A DNA stretch of 64,000 bases. It comes from Methanospirillum hungatei JF-1 (GTDB taxonomy: Archaea > Halobacteriota > Methanomicrobia > Methanomicrobiales > Methanospirillaceae). Positions within the stretch are counted from its first letter, which is position 1. Each line of letters opens with the position of its first letter. A program made the translations under genes and the position numbers. Below the pieces are notes generated by a model. It saw nothing but the letters and a program-made list of their open reading frames with translations. It was not told the DNA's origin and searched no databases. Positions 27,019-35,301 of the stretch are shown piece by piece. The stretch is taken from the NCBI RefSeq assembly GCF_000013445.1, contig NC_007796.1, positions 2,950,936 to 3,014,935 of the forward strand. The letters run 5' to 3'.

Positions 27019-28176
27019 ATGAACAAAAATGTGATTTTAAGTGTTATCATTATAATTGCGGCAGTATTTATGTGCTTTACTATCGCATATGCAGAAGTAA
27101 ATGTAACAAACAAAGGAGAGGGAAAACCTAAAGCGTTAGATATTTACATTGGTGAATTCCCCTATAGTTCCTCAATTGGAGGAAACATCACTTCTGCCTC
27201 TAAAGAAGAGGTACCTAACGAATTTAAAGTAATAAAGGACGACCAAAAATTTGATGAACCAAGCTGGTTTAACGACACTGCTCCAGAGGTTCCAATTACT
27301 CCAACACCGACAGCAACTGAGGTCATTCCTGTAGACTTGGGTGGCGTAGGAGCATCTGTTTGTGTTATGGATGACACGACCCCAGTAATTGTTGATTTTG
27401 CATACTCATCGGCTGGATATAAAAATGTATTCAAACTATCAGATCCGAAGGTAATTGATTTAGGCTGGTCACAAGGGGAAATGCCAAATGGTCGAACTGG
27501 GACACCATTTGGAACTAATTGGAGTCTTGGCACATTCCCTATTGGGACAGAATTAATCTTTTCTGATACAGCAAATGGGAAAACATATTTCACAGGTCCT
27601 GCATCAAGAAATCCTGATAAGTTAGCTCATGCAGCGATTACCTTTAAAAACAGTGGCACACATCATCGATACCTTGTGAGTTTTGAAGATTTCTGGAATG
27701 GGGGAGATAAAGACTATAATGATTTAGAGTTTTACCTCAGTGGTAATTTATCTACAGGATGTACACAAGGTGGAGATACAGGAAGTGGAGCACTTATTCC
27801 CATATATACCGGCACCGTATGTAAGTGTAATTCAAAATATAAAGATGGAAATAAGTATACATGCGTCGCACAATTTACCTATAATAGTTCTGCAAATAAT
27901 ATTGTAATTCCAGTTCATGAATCCAGTCTTCCATGGAACGAATTCACTGGCTCAGGAATGGTTGAGCAATACCGGTGTCAGCCGACAACATTCTATATAG
28001 ATGCTCATAATGCTCCATTTTGGACAAATAGATTCTGGAATAATATTAAGTGGAAATTAGGGCATGATCAAAGTGTATTGGTGAAATGTGAAGAGTCGAC
28101 ACCATCCTGTGAATCACTTGGATACAATAGTGATGTTGTGTGTGTTGATTGTAAAAGCAATAATAATAAAAGATAA
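27019..28176 (+). CDS. secreted DUF4114-domain protein, possible pilus-associated adhesin
   Basis: About 385 residues from ATG 27019 (the GTG at 27010 is less likely). A signal peptide of about 25 residues ends near IAYAEV. A Pro/Thr linker (PITPTPTATE) sits near residue 95. Residues about 115-245 contain the DUF4114 hallmark FEDFWNGGDKDYNDLEFYLSG, an acidic, probably Ca-binding site found in secreted adhesin-like proteins. The C-terminal 95 residues (CKCNSKYK, PWNEF, WNNIKWKLG, VKCE) match the end of the pilin at 25696. It is the last gene of the pilin operon. An adhesive role is inference. Confidence 0.75.
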   Translation: MNKNVILSVIIIIAAVFMCFTIAYAEVNVTNKGEGKPKALDIYIGEFPYSSSIGGNITSASKEEVPNEFKVIKDDQKFDEPSWFNDTAPEVPITPTPTATEVIPVDLGGVGASVCVMDDTTPVIVDFAYSSAGYKNVFKLSDPKVIDLGWSQGEMPNGRTGTPFGTNWSLGTFPIGTELIFSDTANGKTYFTGPASRNPDKLAHAAITFKNSGTHHRYLVSFEDFWNGGDKDYNDLEFYLSGNLSTGCTQGGDTGSGALIPIYTGTVCKCNSKYKDGNKYTCVAQFTYNSSANNIVIPVHESSLPWNEFTGSGMVEQYRCQPTTFYIDAHNAPFWTNRFWNNIKWKLGHDQSVLVKCEESTPSCESLGYNSDVVCVDCKSNNNKR

Positions 28177-28696
28177 TTTTCACATCTATCTCCTCTTTTT
28201 TTGAATTGTTTAATCAGAGTCAGTTCTATAAATTTCATGATGAAAACATTAAAAAAAGGTAATTATTATATTTCAACTCTGAAATAATGAAGTATACAAA
28301 AATCATATAATTAGATCTTTTTTCTGCAAGTTTGACTCAACCAATTTTTAATTAATTGACTCAAAAAACGTTTTTGTTAATTATGTAAAATTATTCACTC
28401 ATATTCTGGAAATCTACAATTTTTTGCTATAAAGAAATATTGATTACACTAATGACATAACTCCAGAATCTGTATTCATGATAAGATCCAGATACAAAAC
28501 AGTATATCATAGCAATCATAAAAGATCTAATAGATGTGAAATACATCTGAATATAGTAACAGCACCTAAATCCCCATTTCAACGACATCTCTTGAATACA
28601 ATAGTATAATCAAATTCACAAATAAAAACCAAACAACCTTTCCAGAATTTTCCAGATAAAAAACTCAAACACCATCCCCCTCCAAAAGAACATCTC
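28177..28696. other. 520-bp AT-rich gap without a gene
   Basis: No frame with coding character is seen on either strand. A T-rich run just after the DUF4114 stop (CTCCTCTTTTTTTG, about 28190-28203) could end the pilin operon transcript. The rest has AT-rich runs and no clear repeat. Confidence 0.5.
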
Positions 28697-29266
28697 ATGA
28701 CTTCCATTCAAACCCCTGTAGAAAAACCCACAGATAATAAAAAACCAGCAAATCTCCTTCCAATTACCGAAAAATCAGATAGGATTAGCTTAACCCCGGC
28801 CATCATGACCTCTCTTGATCCTGGTGTGCATGTGTGCAGATCCACATCCATTGTTTATACCGGAACAAATGACACGAGCCATCGGCATCATACCCGCAGC
28901 CACGACAACCACATTGACCAGATCTCACCTCTATCCCACACCCTTTGGGGTCATTCACCCGGCAAACTCAATGAGAATAGTATGACCTCCACCATTCACA
29001 CACACCAGACAAGATCTCACATCCAATCCAAAAACTATCCCACCAGAAAAGGAAATCCCATGACCACCATTCAGATACCCAATAAAACCCCGGATATTAA
29101 AAGACCAGCAGGTCTCCTTCCAAGGACCAGGAAATCTGATCGGAGGAGCAGAAGCCCACATGTGTATATCACTGTCGGATACTGCTATGCATCTATGCAC
29201 ACCTATGCACGAGCTATGCACACGAACATGCATAACAAAGAAGGTCATGGTTCAGATGGTTTCTAA
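28697..29266 (+). CDS. hypothetical protein with an internal N-terminal repeat; may be a relic
   Basis: 189 residues, not recognised. Residues 1-29 (MTSIQTPVEKPTDN, PANLLP, KSDRI) and about 120-148 (MTTIQIPNKTPDIKRPAGLLP, KSDRR) are clearly related, and a shorter third copy starts near residue 95 (MTSTIHTHQ). Each copy begins with an ATG after AATAGT or AATCCC. The rest is rich in His, Thr and Ser. Similarity is kept at protein level, which suggests past coding function, but the middle part and the 3' end look random and overlap the CTATGCA repeat array. It could be several short peptides or a degraded gene. Confidence 0.3.
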   Translation: MTSIQTPVEKPTDNKKPANLLPITEKSDRISLTPAIMTSLDPGVHVCRSTSIVYTGTNDTSHRHHTRSHDNHIDQISPLSHTLWGHSPGKLNENSMTSTIHTHQTRSHIQSKNYPTRKGNPMTTIQIPNKTPDIKRPAGLLPRTRKSDRRSRSPHVYITVGYCYASMHTYARAMHTNMHNKEGHGSDGF

Positions 29267-29498
29267 AAATATGAATACATGTAAGATTTCAATTCTGCTA
29301 TGCACACTTCGGAAGGTGCATGTACACCTCACCGGAACCATAACTGAGCCCTCTTGTACGATCATAAAAAGTGTGCATACAATACTACTAAGTCATTTAA
29401 TTTTAGCTATTTTTGAATTTATAAAGAATATTAAGGTTCTTTGCTATGCACACAGGTGTGCATAACCGGTGCATAGCTGTGCATAGTATGCATACACC
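29183..29498. repeat. dense array of CTATGCA / TGCATAG repeats
   Basis: CTATGCA occurs on the + strand at 29185, 29193, 29203, 29214, 29298 and 29444. TGCATA, mostly followed by G, occurs in the opposite sense at 29374, 29459, 29470, 29480 and within TATGCATA at 29487. At 29443-29466 GCTATGCACAC and GTGTGCATAAC form an 11-bp inverted repeat (10 of 11 paired) with a 2-bp centre, followed at once by two more copies. Similar words occur near 28825. No gene explains it. It looks like a multi-site protein-binding region: operator cluster, partition site or replication iterons. Confidence 0.7.
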
Positions 29499-29591
29499 CC
29501 TGTATATACTGGGAAAGATACAGAAACCATGCAGTGTGGAAATTGTGGTCCCTGCATAGATCTTTGTGAAGTACGGTTAAATAGAGACTAT

Positions 29592-29846
29592 TTAAGCCAT
29601 GGACGGGATTTGCACCAGATTATATGGAGAAACTCTTCGGAACGTTGTGGTATTCACAATAAAAGCAGCGAGAGAATTATTCCAGGCATAACGAAAATTG
29701 AGATCTGACCTGCCGGGGCCATATACCGCTGTGAAGAATCTGGGCATTGTTTCCAAACCCAGTCCTGAAGATGGAAAATACCCGCTGGTTTCATTAGAAT
29801 ACACAATTTTTATTCGATTCAGTATTTGATCCTTCTCCTGACTCAT
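29592..29846 (-). CDS. hypothetical small protein, doubtful
   Basis: 84 codons starting MSQEKDQILNRIKIVYSN. No domain, signal or neighbour supports it. The opposite strand also reads fairly well (NVVVFTIKAARELF, then after a stop YTAVKNLGIVSKPSPEDGKY), which would suit a broken gene instead. It is listed because it is one of the longest frames in a 1-kb gap (29267-30288) that otherwise shows nothing certain; a 52-codon frame at 29987-30145 has no support either. Confidence 0.2.
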   Translation of the reverse strand: MSQEKDQILNRIKIVYSNETSGYFPSSGLGLETMPRFFTAVYGPGRSDLNFRYAWNNSLAAFIVNTTTFRRVSPYNLVQIPSMA

Positions 29847-30288
29847 GGAGAATTAAAAAAATGCCGGTTCACAGCCATCACCATGTAAACCAGTATATCA
29901 GGTCATACACGTGAGGAGATTTAGTTACATTCCCCGGATAAACCCGTTCCTGCGGTTCGACGATCAAACACGACATTGAATAGGACATGATTCATTACTT
30001 CCAACACAGCATTATGGGCGGTAAATTTCGGTTATTCAGCGAACACAGAATTTTTAAGTTAAGATATTCCGAAGTTCAAAGTAAACCAACCAGACTGCCC
30101 TTTTGGGATATTATGAATACAGGGATATCAAAATATTTTTTATGACAAAACACAATAGAAACATATCAGAAATAAATTGACCATCAATTAGAAAAATTGC
30201 GATGGCTTGATTAAGAGATGATTATTGTGCAATATGTATGGACTATTCCTGAAAATTTTGATAAAAATTGAAAATATACAGAAACCGC

Positions 30289-30597
30289 ATGAAAAAAGAT
30301 GAAAAAATCCGATCCTTGAAGGAAATTCTGAGTCACCGGAATGAAATTATTTCAATTGCAAAATCACACGGAGCAGATAATATCCGGATTTTTGGATCAT
30401 TTGTAAGAGGGGAACAAACAGAGGATAGCGATCTCGATATTCTTGCAGATATTGATGCGAGCAGAAACCTCCTCGACCAGGTGGCACTCATCAGGGAACT
30501 GGAAGACTTCCTTCAAATAAAAATTGACATTGTTGAACCGGAGTGTCTTCACTGGTATATTAAAGATAAGATTCTTCATGAGGCAATATCCCTATGA
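30289..30597 (+). CDS. MNT-type nucleotidyltransferase (antitoxin of a HEPN/MNT pair)
   Basis: 102 residues from ATG 30289. The minimal nucleotidyltransferase signature is complete: IFGSFVRGEQTEDSDLDIL, with GS, the R/G turn and the D-x-D pair that binds metal. MNT proteins of this type neutralise a HEPN RNase, in characterised pairs by AMPylation. The stop overlaps the ATG of a HEPN gene (30594) by 4 bases. That HEPN gene is frameshifted and also cut short, so the pair is probably no longer functional. AT-rich DNA lies upstream. Confidence 0.85.
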   Translation: MKKDEKIRSLKEILSHRNEIISIAKSHGADNIRIFGSFVRGEQTEDSDLDILADIDASRNLLDQVALIRELEDFLQIKIDIVEPECLHWYIKDKILHEAISL

Positions 30598-30885
30598 AGG
30601 ATGATAGATATTATCTCATCCTGATTGATGAATATATTAAAAAAAATTCGTGAATACACAAAGGACGGATATGAATATTTTTTATCCGATGACAAGACTC
30701 AGGATGCAGTGATCAGAAAACTACAAATCCTCGCTGAAACAACCCAGAGGCTTTCAGATCACATCAAAAATAGGAATCACAACATCCCATGGCAGGATAT
30801 TGCTTGTTTAAGAAATATTCTTGTTCATCAGTATACCGAAGTAAATGTAACCAGAAACAGGAAAAGTTGGCAACAACTCTTTTAA
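30594..30885 (+). pseudogene. HEPN (DUF86) toxin gene, frameshifted and truncated
   Basis: Translation from ATG 30594 (MKDDRYYLILIDEYIKK) stops after 19 codons because a run of eight A at about 30649-30656 has one base too many. With seven A the frame joins to KIREYTKDGYEYFLSDD and continues through the HEPN motif R-N-I-L-V-H (R-x4-H, the RNase site). After EVNVTR at 30855 the family sequence is lost. The missing end (IWLIIEQDLPDLYHF) is found at 34653. So the gene has a 1-base indel and an insertion of about 3.8 kb. Confidence 0.75.
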
Positions 30886-31227
30886 AAAGGGTCGGGCTTG
30901 ACCCGATCTAACTCTTTGAAAAACTATCTATGAGTGATAAGATATTTGAAAGACGAAACCTATACTTCCATAGTTTTTATAAAGAAATATATAAATTTGG
31001 GAGTTTTCTGAGATTCAATGTCGGAATGCCAATATACCAGCCCTTTATTTGATATTGCCATATTGATGAAAATGATTATGAGATCACAAGCTTACTATTA
31101 TACAACTTTACAGGGTAATACAACTGTATAAGGACACCCCCCATACGTTTGCGAGAAGGTTGTCATAATACATAATCTGGAATAGAGAATCGAAACATGA
31201 AATTGATAGAAATCGGAGATAGAAATA

Positions 31228-31461
31228 ATGACAGCACATACACAGAAACAGGCTCAGGTAGCTAGTAAGCGGGTAGCTCTCACACCGGATACATGGGTGG
31301 CACTTTCAAATATTAAAGAACCAGGGAAGACCCTTGGTGATACTGTCGCTGATCTTATTGCTGAACACCAAAGGCGGACTCTCGAAATGGATCTTGATGA
31401 GATTAGTAAAAATGGCACCTTCACTTCATGGGAAGAGGCAAAAAGAGAACTCAAGCTGTAG
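31228..31461 (+). CDS. antitoxin-like protein paired with a RelE toxin
   Basis: 77 residues with a basic N-terminus, then RVALTPDTWVALSNIKEPG and GDTVADLIAEHQRR, a ribbon-helix-helix-like start, and an acidic tail ending EEAKRELKL, the type of tail that wraps the toxin. A RelE-like gene starts 12 bases after its stop. The two should be co-transcribed and autoregulated. An AGATAGAAATA stretch precedes the ATG; no strong RBS is visible. The antitoxin subfamily is not certain. Confidence 0.75.
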   Translation: MTAHTQKQAQVASKRVALTPDTWVALSNIKEPGKTLGDTVADLIAEHQRRTLEMDLDEISKNGTFTSWEEAKRELKL

Positions 31462-31473
31462 ACGAGGTTCTTT

Positions 31474-31740
31474 GTGCAGATCAGAATAGAAGATCGAGCA
31501 AAAGAGTTTATCCGTGGGCTTCCTGAAAAGGATCGACGTATCATTGGTGAACATATCGAAGAGCTCATCCACCATCCACATGCCCGGTGGAATATCAAGA
31601 GGTTAAAAACGAAAAAACCTCACTGGCGTATGCATATATCATGGAAATATACGTTGTTCTATTCAATTGATGCCGATATGATTTTGATAGAGAAAATCAT
31701 GACAATTGAACAGGCTCACAAGAAATACGGGAAGATTTAA
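31474..31740 (+). CDS. relE: RelE/ParE-superfamily toxin
   Basis: 88 residues from GTG 31474. The order IEDRAKEFIRGLPEKDRRII, HIEELIHHP, WNIKRLKTKKPHWRMHISWKYTLFYSID is the RelE/YoeB layout: a helical hairpin and then the beta-sheet with the Arg used for mRNA cleavage on the ribosome. The end is IMTIEQAHKKYGKI. It pairs with the antitoxin 12 bases upstream and ends convergently, four bases overlapping the broken toxin on the other strand. No defects are seen. Confidence 0.8.
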   Translation: MQIRIEDRAKEFIRGLPEKDRRIIGEHIEELIHHPHARWNIKRLKTKKPHWRMHISWKYTLFYSIDADMILIEKIMTIEQAHKKYGKI

Positions 31741-32110
31741 CCTATTTCTGTGCATAGGCATACCCATAAATCTTCATGCTCCCCCTGATCATAATCTTCA
31801 AGGGTGTCAAGTAGGACAATCATCTGGAAGCTTACATTCTTATTAAAATTTAAAATTGTTAGTGAAGGGTTACGATGTACTGAGCCTTTCCAATTATCTA
31901 AAAAAGAAAATAAGATCCGGTACTGATATGATATAGAAAATGACCAAAACCCTTCCAGTGATCCATGAAGAGGATGGGTTTTAAATGAGACGTGAAATGG
32001 GTCTGCTTTAAAAATTTTAAGTTTTTGCATATTCCTATCAAATCAGGATGTTTTCGTGACCATTTCTGATATGACTTAATAAATCGTTCATTCCAGACTA
32101 TTCGAGTCAT
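31737..32110 (-). pseudogene. RelE-like toxin, frameshifted
   Basis: The N-terminal part (MTRIVWNERFIKSYQKWSRK, HPDLI) lies in the frame of 32110-32038. The rest (MQKLKIFKADPFHVSFKTHP, LHGSLEGFWSFSISYQYRIL) continues in another frame from 32030. A one-base loss near GATAGGAATATGC (about 32028-32040) explains the break. The layout is that of HigB/YafQ-type toxins. The C-terminus (LLDTLEDYDQG onward) also looks longer than usual. The upstream antitoxin gene overlaps by 23 bases and is intact. Confidence 0.7.
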
Positions 32111-32321
32111 CTAAATCTTTCCATAAATCTTTTATTGAGCCTTCTTTACATGAGCCCGAATAATATTCATTAAGAGCTTCATGGGCTTCTCGTGCTAATT
32201 TCTCTCTTTTCTGCTCAATAAGACGTTTATGAAGGATCTCTTCGATGTATTCCTGTTCATCTGTTGATAAAGAATGAATAACTTCCAGAATTTGCGATAT
32301 TTTCGGAGTCGCGACCGACAT
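32088..32321 (-). CDS. antitoxin-like protein of a broken RelE pair
   Basis: 77 residues: ISQILEVIHSLSTDEQEYIEE, then ILHKRLIEQKREKLAREAHEA and an acidic tail (KDLWKDLDDSN). This is the helical addiction-antitoxin type often placed before RelE/HigB-like toxins. It overlaps the start of the frameshifted toxin at 32110 by 23 bases, the normal arrangement. With the toxin dead, it may still repress its promoter or cross-neutralise a related toxin. Confidence 0.7.
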   Translation of the reverse strand: MSVATPKISQILEVIHSLSTDEQEYIEEILHKRLIEQKREKLAREAHEALNEYYSGSCKEGSIKDLWKDLDDSNSLE

Positions 32322-32434
32322 AATAATAATATATCGCTATCACTCTATTAGTTTTTTGCCACACAAACCAAAAGCAACTACGTGTTCCACTCAAATTATT
32401 CCTTTACCCAACATGAGATACTTGAAAAATCAAT

Positions 32435-32712
32435 GGCGATCTAATACTCTGCCACTCTGTTCATATGCTGTACAAAGTATCAAGAATATAATCCCCTTGG
32501 AAAGCATCAGGTCAGCATACACCATGAGCCCTGACACTACCGGAGAGGACGAAACCAGAATCAGGAAACCGGTAATATTCAGCTCACGAAACACCACTCC
32601 AATAAGAATGCACCGTGGAGATTCAGCCCCCATCTCATCATGCAACCTTGGAAAGGAGTTAATATCCTCTTTCAATGTATCACAGGTAAAAGCTTTCTCC
32701 GATCCATAACCC
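32435..32712 (-). pseudogene. histidine-kinase relic cut by the IS element
   Basis: The minus strand reads CDTLKEDINSFPRLHDEMGA, then ESPRCILIGVVF and VSGLMVYADLMLSKG. These line up with GDTIGEIISFTGVYEDMGTE, APKWISVESVF and VSGLMVYADLMFSRV of the intact 7TM kinase at 39425. The 5' part is missing at the IS left end, and downstream of the N-box region the match decays. No kinase sequence was seen on the other side of the IS, so the fragment was probably already partial. Confidence 0.65.
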
Positions 32713-32714
32713 AC

Positions 32715-34423
32715 ATTCGCCAGATCTTTTTTCAACAATAGAATTTTTCGTACTCCGGCCCAAGCAATCGCAATATCTTCAATAGTTCTCGATCCAAATT
32801 CTGGATAGATGAATGGAGTGCATCATTGACAGAAATAATACATGACTTAATCTCTCTGAATTTAAAAAAAATCCATTTGAGCGTTGGACGAGAGGTAGGT
32901 TTCTTCTTCTGATTCAACACCGTTTCATCTTCTTCTTTCAGCCTTTTTCGCAGCAGCATTTCAGTATATGAGTAAACCATGAGGCAGAGAACCATAACCA
33001 TACATAAAGCCTCGATCCTTTTTTCACTTTTCAGATAAACTTCAGCAACCCGGAATGATTTGTCCTTTAAAAACCGGAAACCTTTTTCGACAAGCATCTG
33101 TCCTTTATAGTGATTCAGAACCGTTTCAGAATCCAAACTCAAAACATTCGTTGCAAGAATAAATCTGCCCAGATACTGTTTTTCACTTTCAACGAAATCC
33201 TGAGCAAGTTCAACCCTTGCATCGATCGAATATTGTGGGATTAACGTTTCTCCTGCTTTTGGGCGCCCCTTCTTACCATTTTCCCGTTTATAACTGACCT
33301 TGATCCTTGAATCCACCAATTTTACTAAAGGTGTTTCATTAAGATAGCGTAAGAGAGCGTTATTGGCATCTGTTTCACATGCATAGCATACTTTAGAAAT
33401 CTGTTTTAACCCTTTTAATGCGGCTTTGAACCTCACAGGGAGGTTTTTCTCAAACGTCTTCAATTCTCGAGCTTTCATCTCTTCAGATGAGACAACAATC
33501 CATTTTTGAGGAACACCACCATAATGTGAGTCAACGCTACTGCAAGAATACCGTGGATCTGAGGTAGGAGTGAAGAGAAGATCAGATTTGAGTAACTCTG
33601 TCATCTCATTTATTGTGGCTGGGACATTTGATATCCACCTTGTTTCCGGACCGAGGGTTTTGATGTTTTTATCAGTATACAGGGCACTGTCACCCATGAA
33701 GATTACATCAGGATCAAATGTGAATGAATCTTGCAATGATAGGATTGTTTGCACAAGAACTTCCTTATCTGATTCGTTGCCATCGTGTGCACGAGCAAAA
33801 ATCGGTATCCCGTGTTGGTTAACCACCATACTTAAGGCAAATCTGTTTAAATCCCAGCGTTTGTCTTTTGGATGTCCCTTTGTAATTTTGATACATCCAT
33901 CTCCGGATTCATTTCCATATTCACCATGAACACTGAAATTGGTTGTATCAACATGACAAAGCTGTACTCCATCTTTGTAAACAGTAAACATCTGGGTGAC
34001 AAGATCAGTAAAGAGCTTGCTGGGGCCATATGCATATATCTTATCCAAAAGGCGACCAATGACTGATTCATTTAGATTTTTTGCAGAAATATCCGGACCT
34101 ATGAGACGTTCCAAATCAAGATGCTTGCAGTATTCGGGAAAAAGATAGAGTCGTCTCTCTGTGAATCCAAGTCCGTTGAGAATGAGGGCTAATAAAATTT
34201 GAGAACTTGATATTTGATGTTGACCAATTTTAGGGATTGCCCGGTCAATTATAGGAGCTAAACCAAGCTTATGGAACGTGCCTGCAACTATTCCAAGATG
34301 ATCAATGGTTTTTATGGAGTCTATTTCTAATGAAACATCCTCATCTTTCATTAATTATAGTAATGGAGATCTTCTTAGTTATATAGTTTACTATTATATA
34401 AAATTTTAATAGATCTGACGAAT
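32715..34423. mobile_element. IS1634-family-like insertion sequence
   Basis: It contains one transposase gene on the minus strand. Candidate ends are ATTCGCCAGATCT at 32715-32727 and its imperfect inverse AGATCTGACGAAT at 34411-34423, agreeing in 12 of 13 positions. The element would be about 1.7 kb, as usual for the family. A target duplication was not identified with confidence. It lies next to a kinase relic, inside the larger 3.8-kb inserted segment. Confidence 0.6.
32732..34351 (-). CDS. IS1634-family DDE transposase
   Basis: 539 residues. The N-terminus (IDHLGIVAGTFHKLGLAPII) is the DUF4277 domain of IS1634 transposases. The DDE residues fit D135 (LCHVDTTNFSVHG), D221 (VIFMGDSALYTDKN) and E422 in the Y-(2)-R-(3)-E-(6)-K-like region (YKGQMLVEKGFRFLKDKS). 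The frame is complete, so the element may still be active. AT-rich DNA upstream (34352-34400) could hold its promoter. Confidence 0.9.
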   Translation of the reverse strand: MKDEDVSLEIDSIKTIDHLGIVAGTFHKLGLAPIIDRAIPKIGQHQISSSQILLALILNGLGFTERRLYLFPEYCKHLDLERLIGPDISAKNLNESVIGRLLDKIYAYGPSKLFTDLVTQMFTVYKDGVQLCHVDTTNFSVHGEYGNESGDGCIKITKGHPKDKRWDLNRFALSMVVNQHGIPIFARAHDGNESDKEVLVQTILSLQDSFTFDPDVIFMGDSALYTDKNIKTLGPETRWISNVPATINEMTELLKSDLLFTPTSDPRYSCSSVDSHYGGVPQKWIVVSSEEMKARELKTFEKNLPVRFKAALKGLKQISKVCYACETDANNALLRYLNETPLVKLVDSRIKVSYKRENGKKGRPKAGETLIPQYSIDARVELAQDFVESEKQYLGRFILATNVLSLDSETVLNHYKGQMLVEKGFRFLKDKSFRVAEVYLKSEKRIEALCMVMVLCLMVYSYTEMLLRKRLKEEDETVLNQKKKPTSRPTLKWIFFKFREIKSCIISVNDALHSSIQNLDRELLKILRLLGPEYEKFYC

Positions 34424-34643
34424 ATAGGCATAATCAGGCCAGATTATGCCCTCTGGAGAATCCTAATTAGATAACAACCAGTATATAGCGTAAAAAATTT
34501 GTAGTGCATTAATAATGACAGCGAAAAACAATACTCGTACAGATCCGAATGCTGGAACAAATGCTACGAACCATAGATTCTCTTCTGGACCAGAGGGTGT
34601 ACCAGCCGGCAGATGTAATAATGTTTGGAGTGAGGAGACAAGG

Positions 34644-34738
34644 TAACCAGAATATGGTTGATTATTGAGCAGGACCTTCCAGATTTATATCATTTTGTGA
34701 AAGAACAACTGAATGATACTCTGACACAATCCCATAAA
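34644..34738 (+). pseudogene. 3' end of the split HEPN gene
   Basis: The frame reads TRIWLIIEQDLPDLYHFVKE, then QLNDTLTQSHK and a stop at 34736-34738. This is the C-terminal helix of DUF86 HEPN proteins (R-x-W-x-I-I-x2-D-L-P-x-L). It is in register with the truncated HEPN at 30594 through the shared GTAACCAGAA. No start codon or N-terminal domain lies upstream. The rest of 34424-34836 shows only a 44-codon frame at 34514 (MTAKNNTRTDPNAG) without support. Confidence 0.65.
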
Positions 34739-34836
34739 TAAGGGTTACCAAAAACAATCAAACCCTGTATTATGAGGCATCCGGTGTGTAATGTTATGTG
34801 TTTATTCCAGAACGATTTGCTTCCTATTTACAAAAA

Positions 34837-35301
34837 TTATCTGAAATTTTCATTGAAAGGAAAAAGTTTCAAATAACATATCCTGGAATAATCTTTATCT
34901 CTGGATGCAAATAAAGTAATTTTTTGTTCGATACTTGTAGCTGCAATAACAGCGTCAGCGGGAAATAGCCCATAATCAACCATAAGTTGCATAATATGAT
35001 CCGTATCTGCAGAATCCCGGTGAATAGTCATATTTCCAAAAAGAAGAGAAACCTTCTCATAAAAATCATCTGCAAAAGAATGCCCATTTTTTATAATGTA
35101 TTCTTTTAAATCAATATATGAACGGATTTTTAACCTTTCGACGGCAATAAGTCTCATCCCAATAAATAGGGTCTCCTGATAGACCATCGAGCACGTATGA
35201 AATGATCCATGGAAGTTTTCAAAGAAACCTCTTACCTCCATAGTTGCAGGAGATTCAATAAGAAAAGGAATAATTACAGATGTATCTATAAAGATGTCCA
35301 C
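34837..35301 (-). CDS. vapC: VapC-like PIN-domain toxin
   Basis: 154 residues of the PIN RNase fold: IFIDTSVIIPFL with the first catalytic Asp (D6), a Glu in the second helix (YQETLF), and PADAVIAATSIEQ with the later Asp, ending FASRDKDYSRI. VapC toxins cut tRNA or rRNA using Mg. It overlaps the antitoxin gene (35286-35477) by 16 bases, as is usual. It is slightly longer than typical VapC proteins because of a middle helix. No frame damage is seen. Confidence 0.85.
   Translation of the reverse strand: MDIFIDTSVIIPFLIESPATMEVRGFFENFHGSFHTCSMVYQETLFIGMRLIAVERLKIRSYIDLKEYIIKNGHSFADDFYEKVSLLFGNMTIHRDSADTDHIMQLMVDYGLFPADAVIAATSIEQKITLFASRDKDYSRICYLKLFPFNENFR

Larger units (their letters stand above)
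30847..34652. mobile_element. 3.8-kb insertion splitting a HEPN gene, bounded by a 10-bp direct repeat
   Basis: GTAACCAGAA occurs at 30847-30856 and 34643-34652. Joining the left part up to the repeat with the right part after it restores the DUF86 frame: EVNVTR then IWLIIEQDLPDLYHFVKEQ. The repeat may be a target duplication or a recombination site. The interior holds an antitoxin/RelE pair, a broken RelE with antitoxin, a kinase relic and an IS1634-type element. No integrase gene is seen and the inner ends show no obvious inverted repeat, so the mechanism is unknown. Confidence 0.5.

Noticed and set aside
29183-29498. CRISPR array
   Set aside because: The repeated unit is only 7-11 bp, occurs in both orientations, and spacing is irregular and short.
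30885-30905. GGGTCGGGCTTGACCC hairpin as a terminator or attachment site
   Set aside because: The stem is 5 bp, no T-run follows it, and there is no integrase or second copy in the window.
31254-31598. Minus-strand frame opposite the antitoxin/RelE pair
   Set aside because: It is a Ser/Arg-rich shadow of two clear genes on the plus strand.
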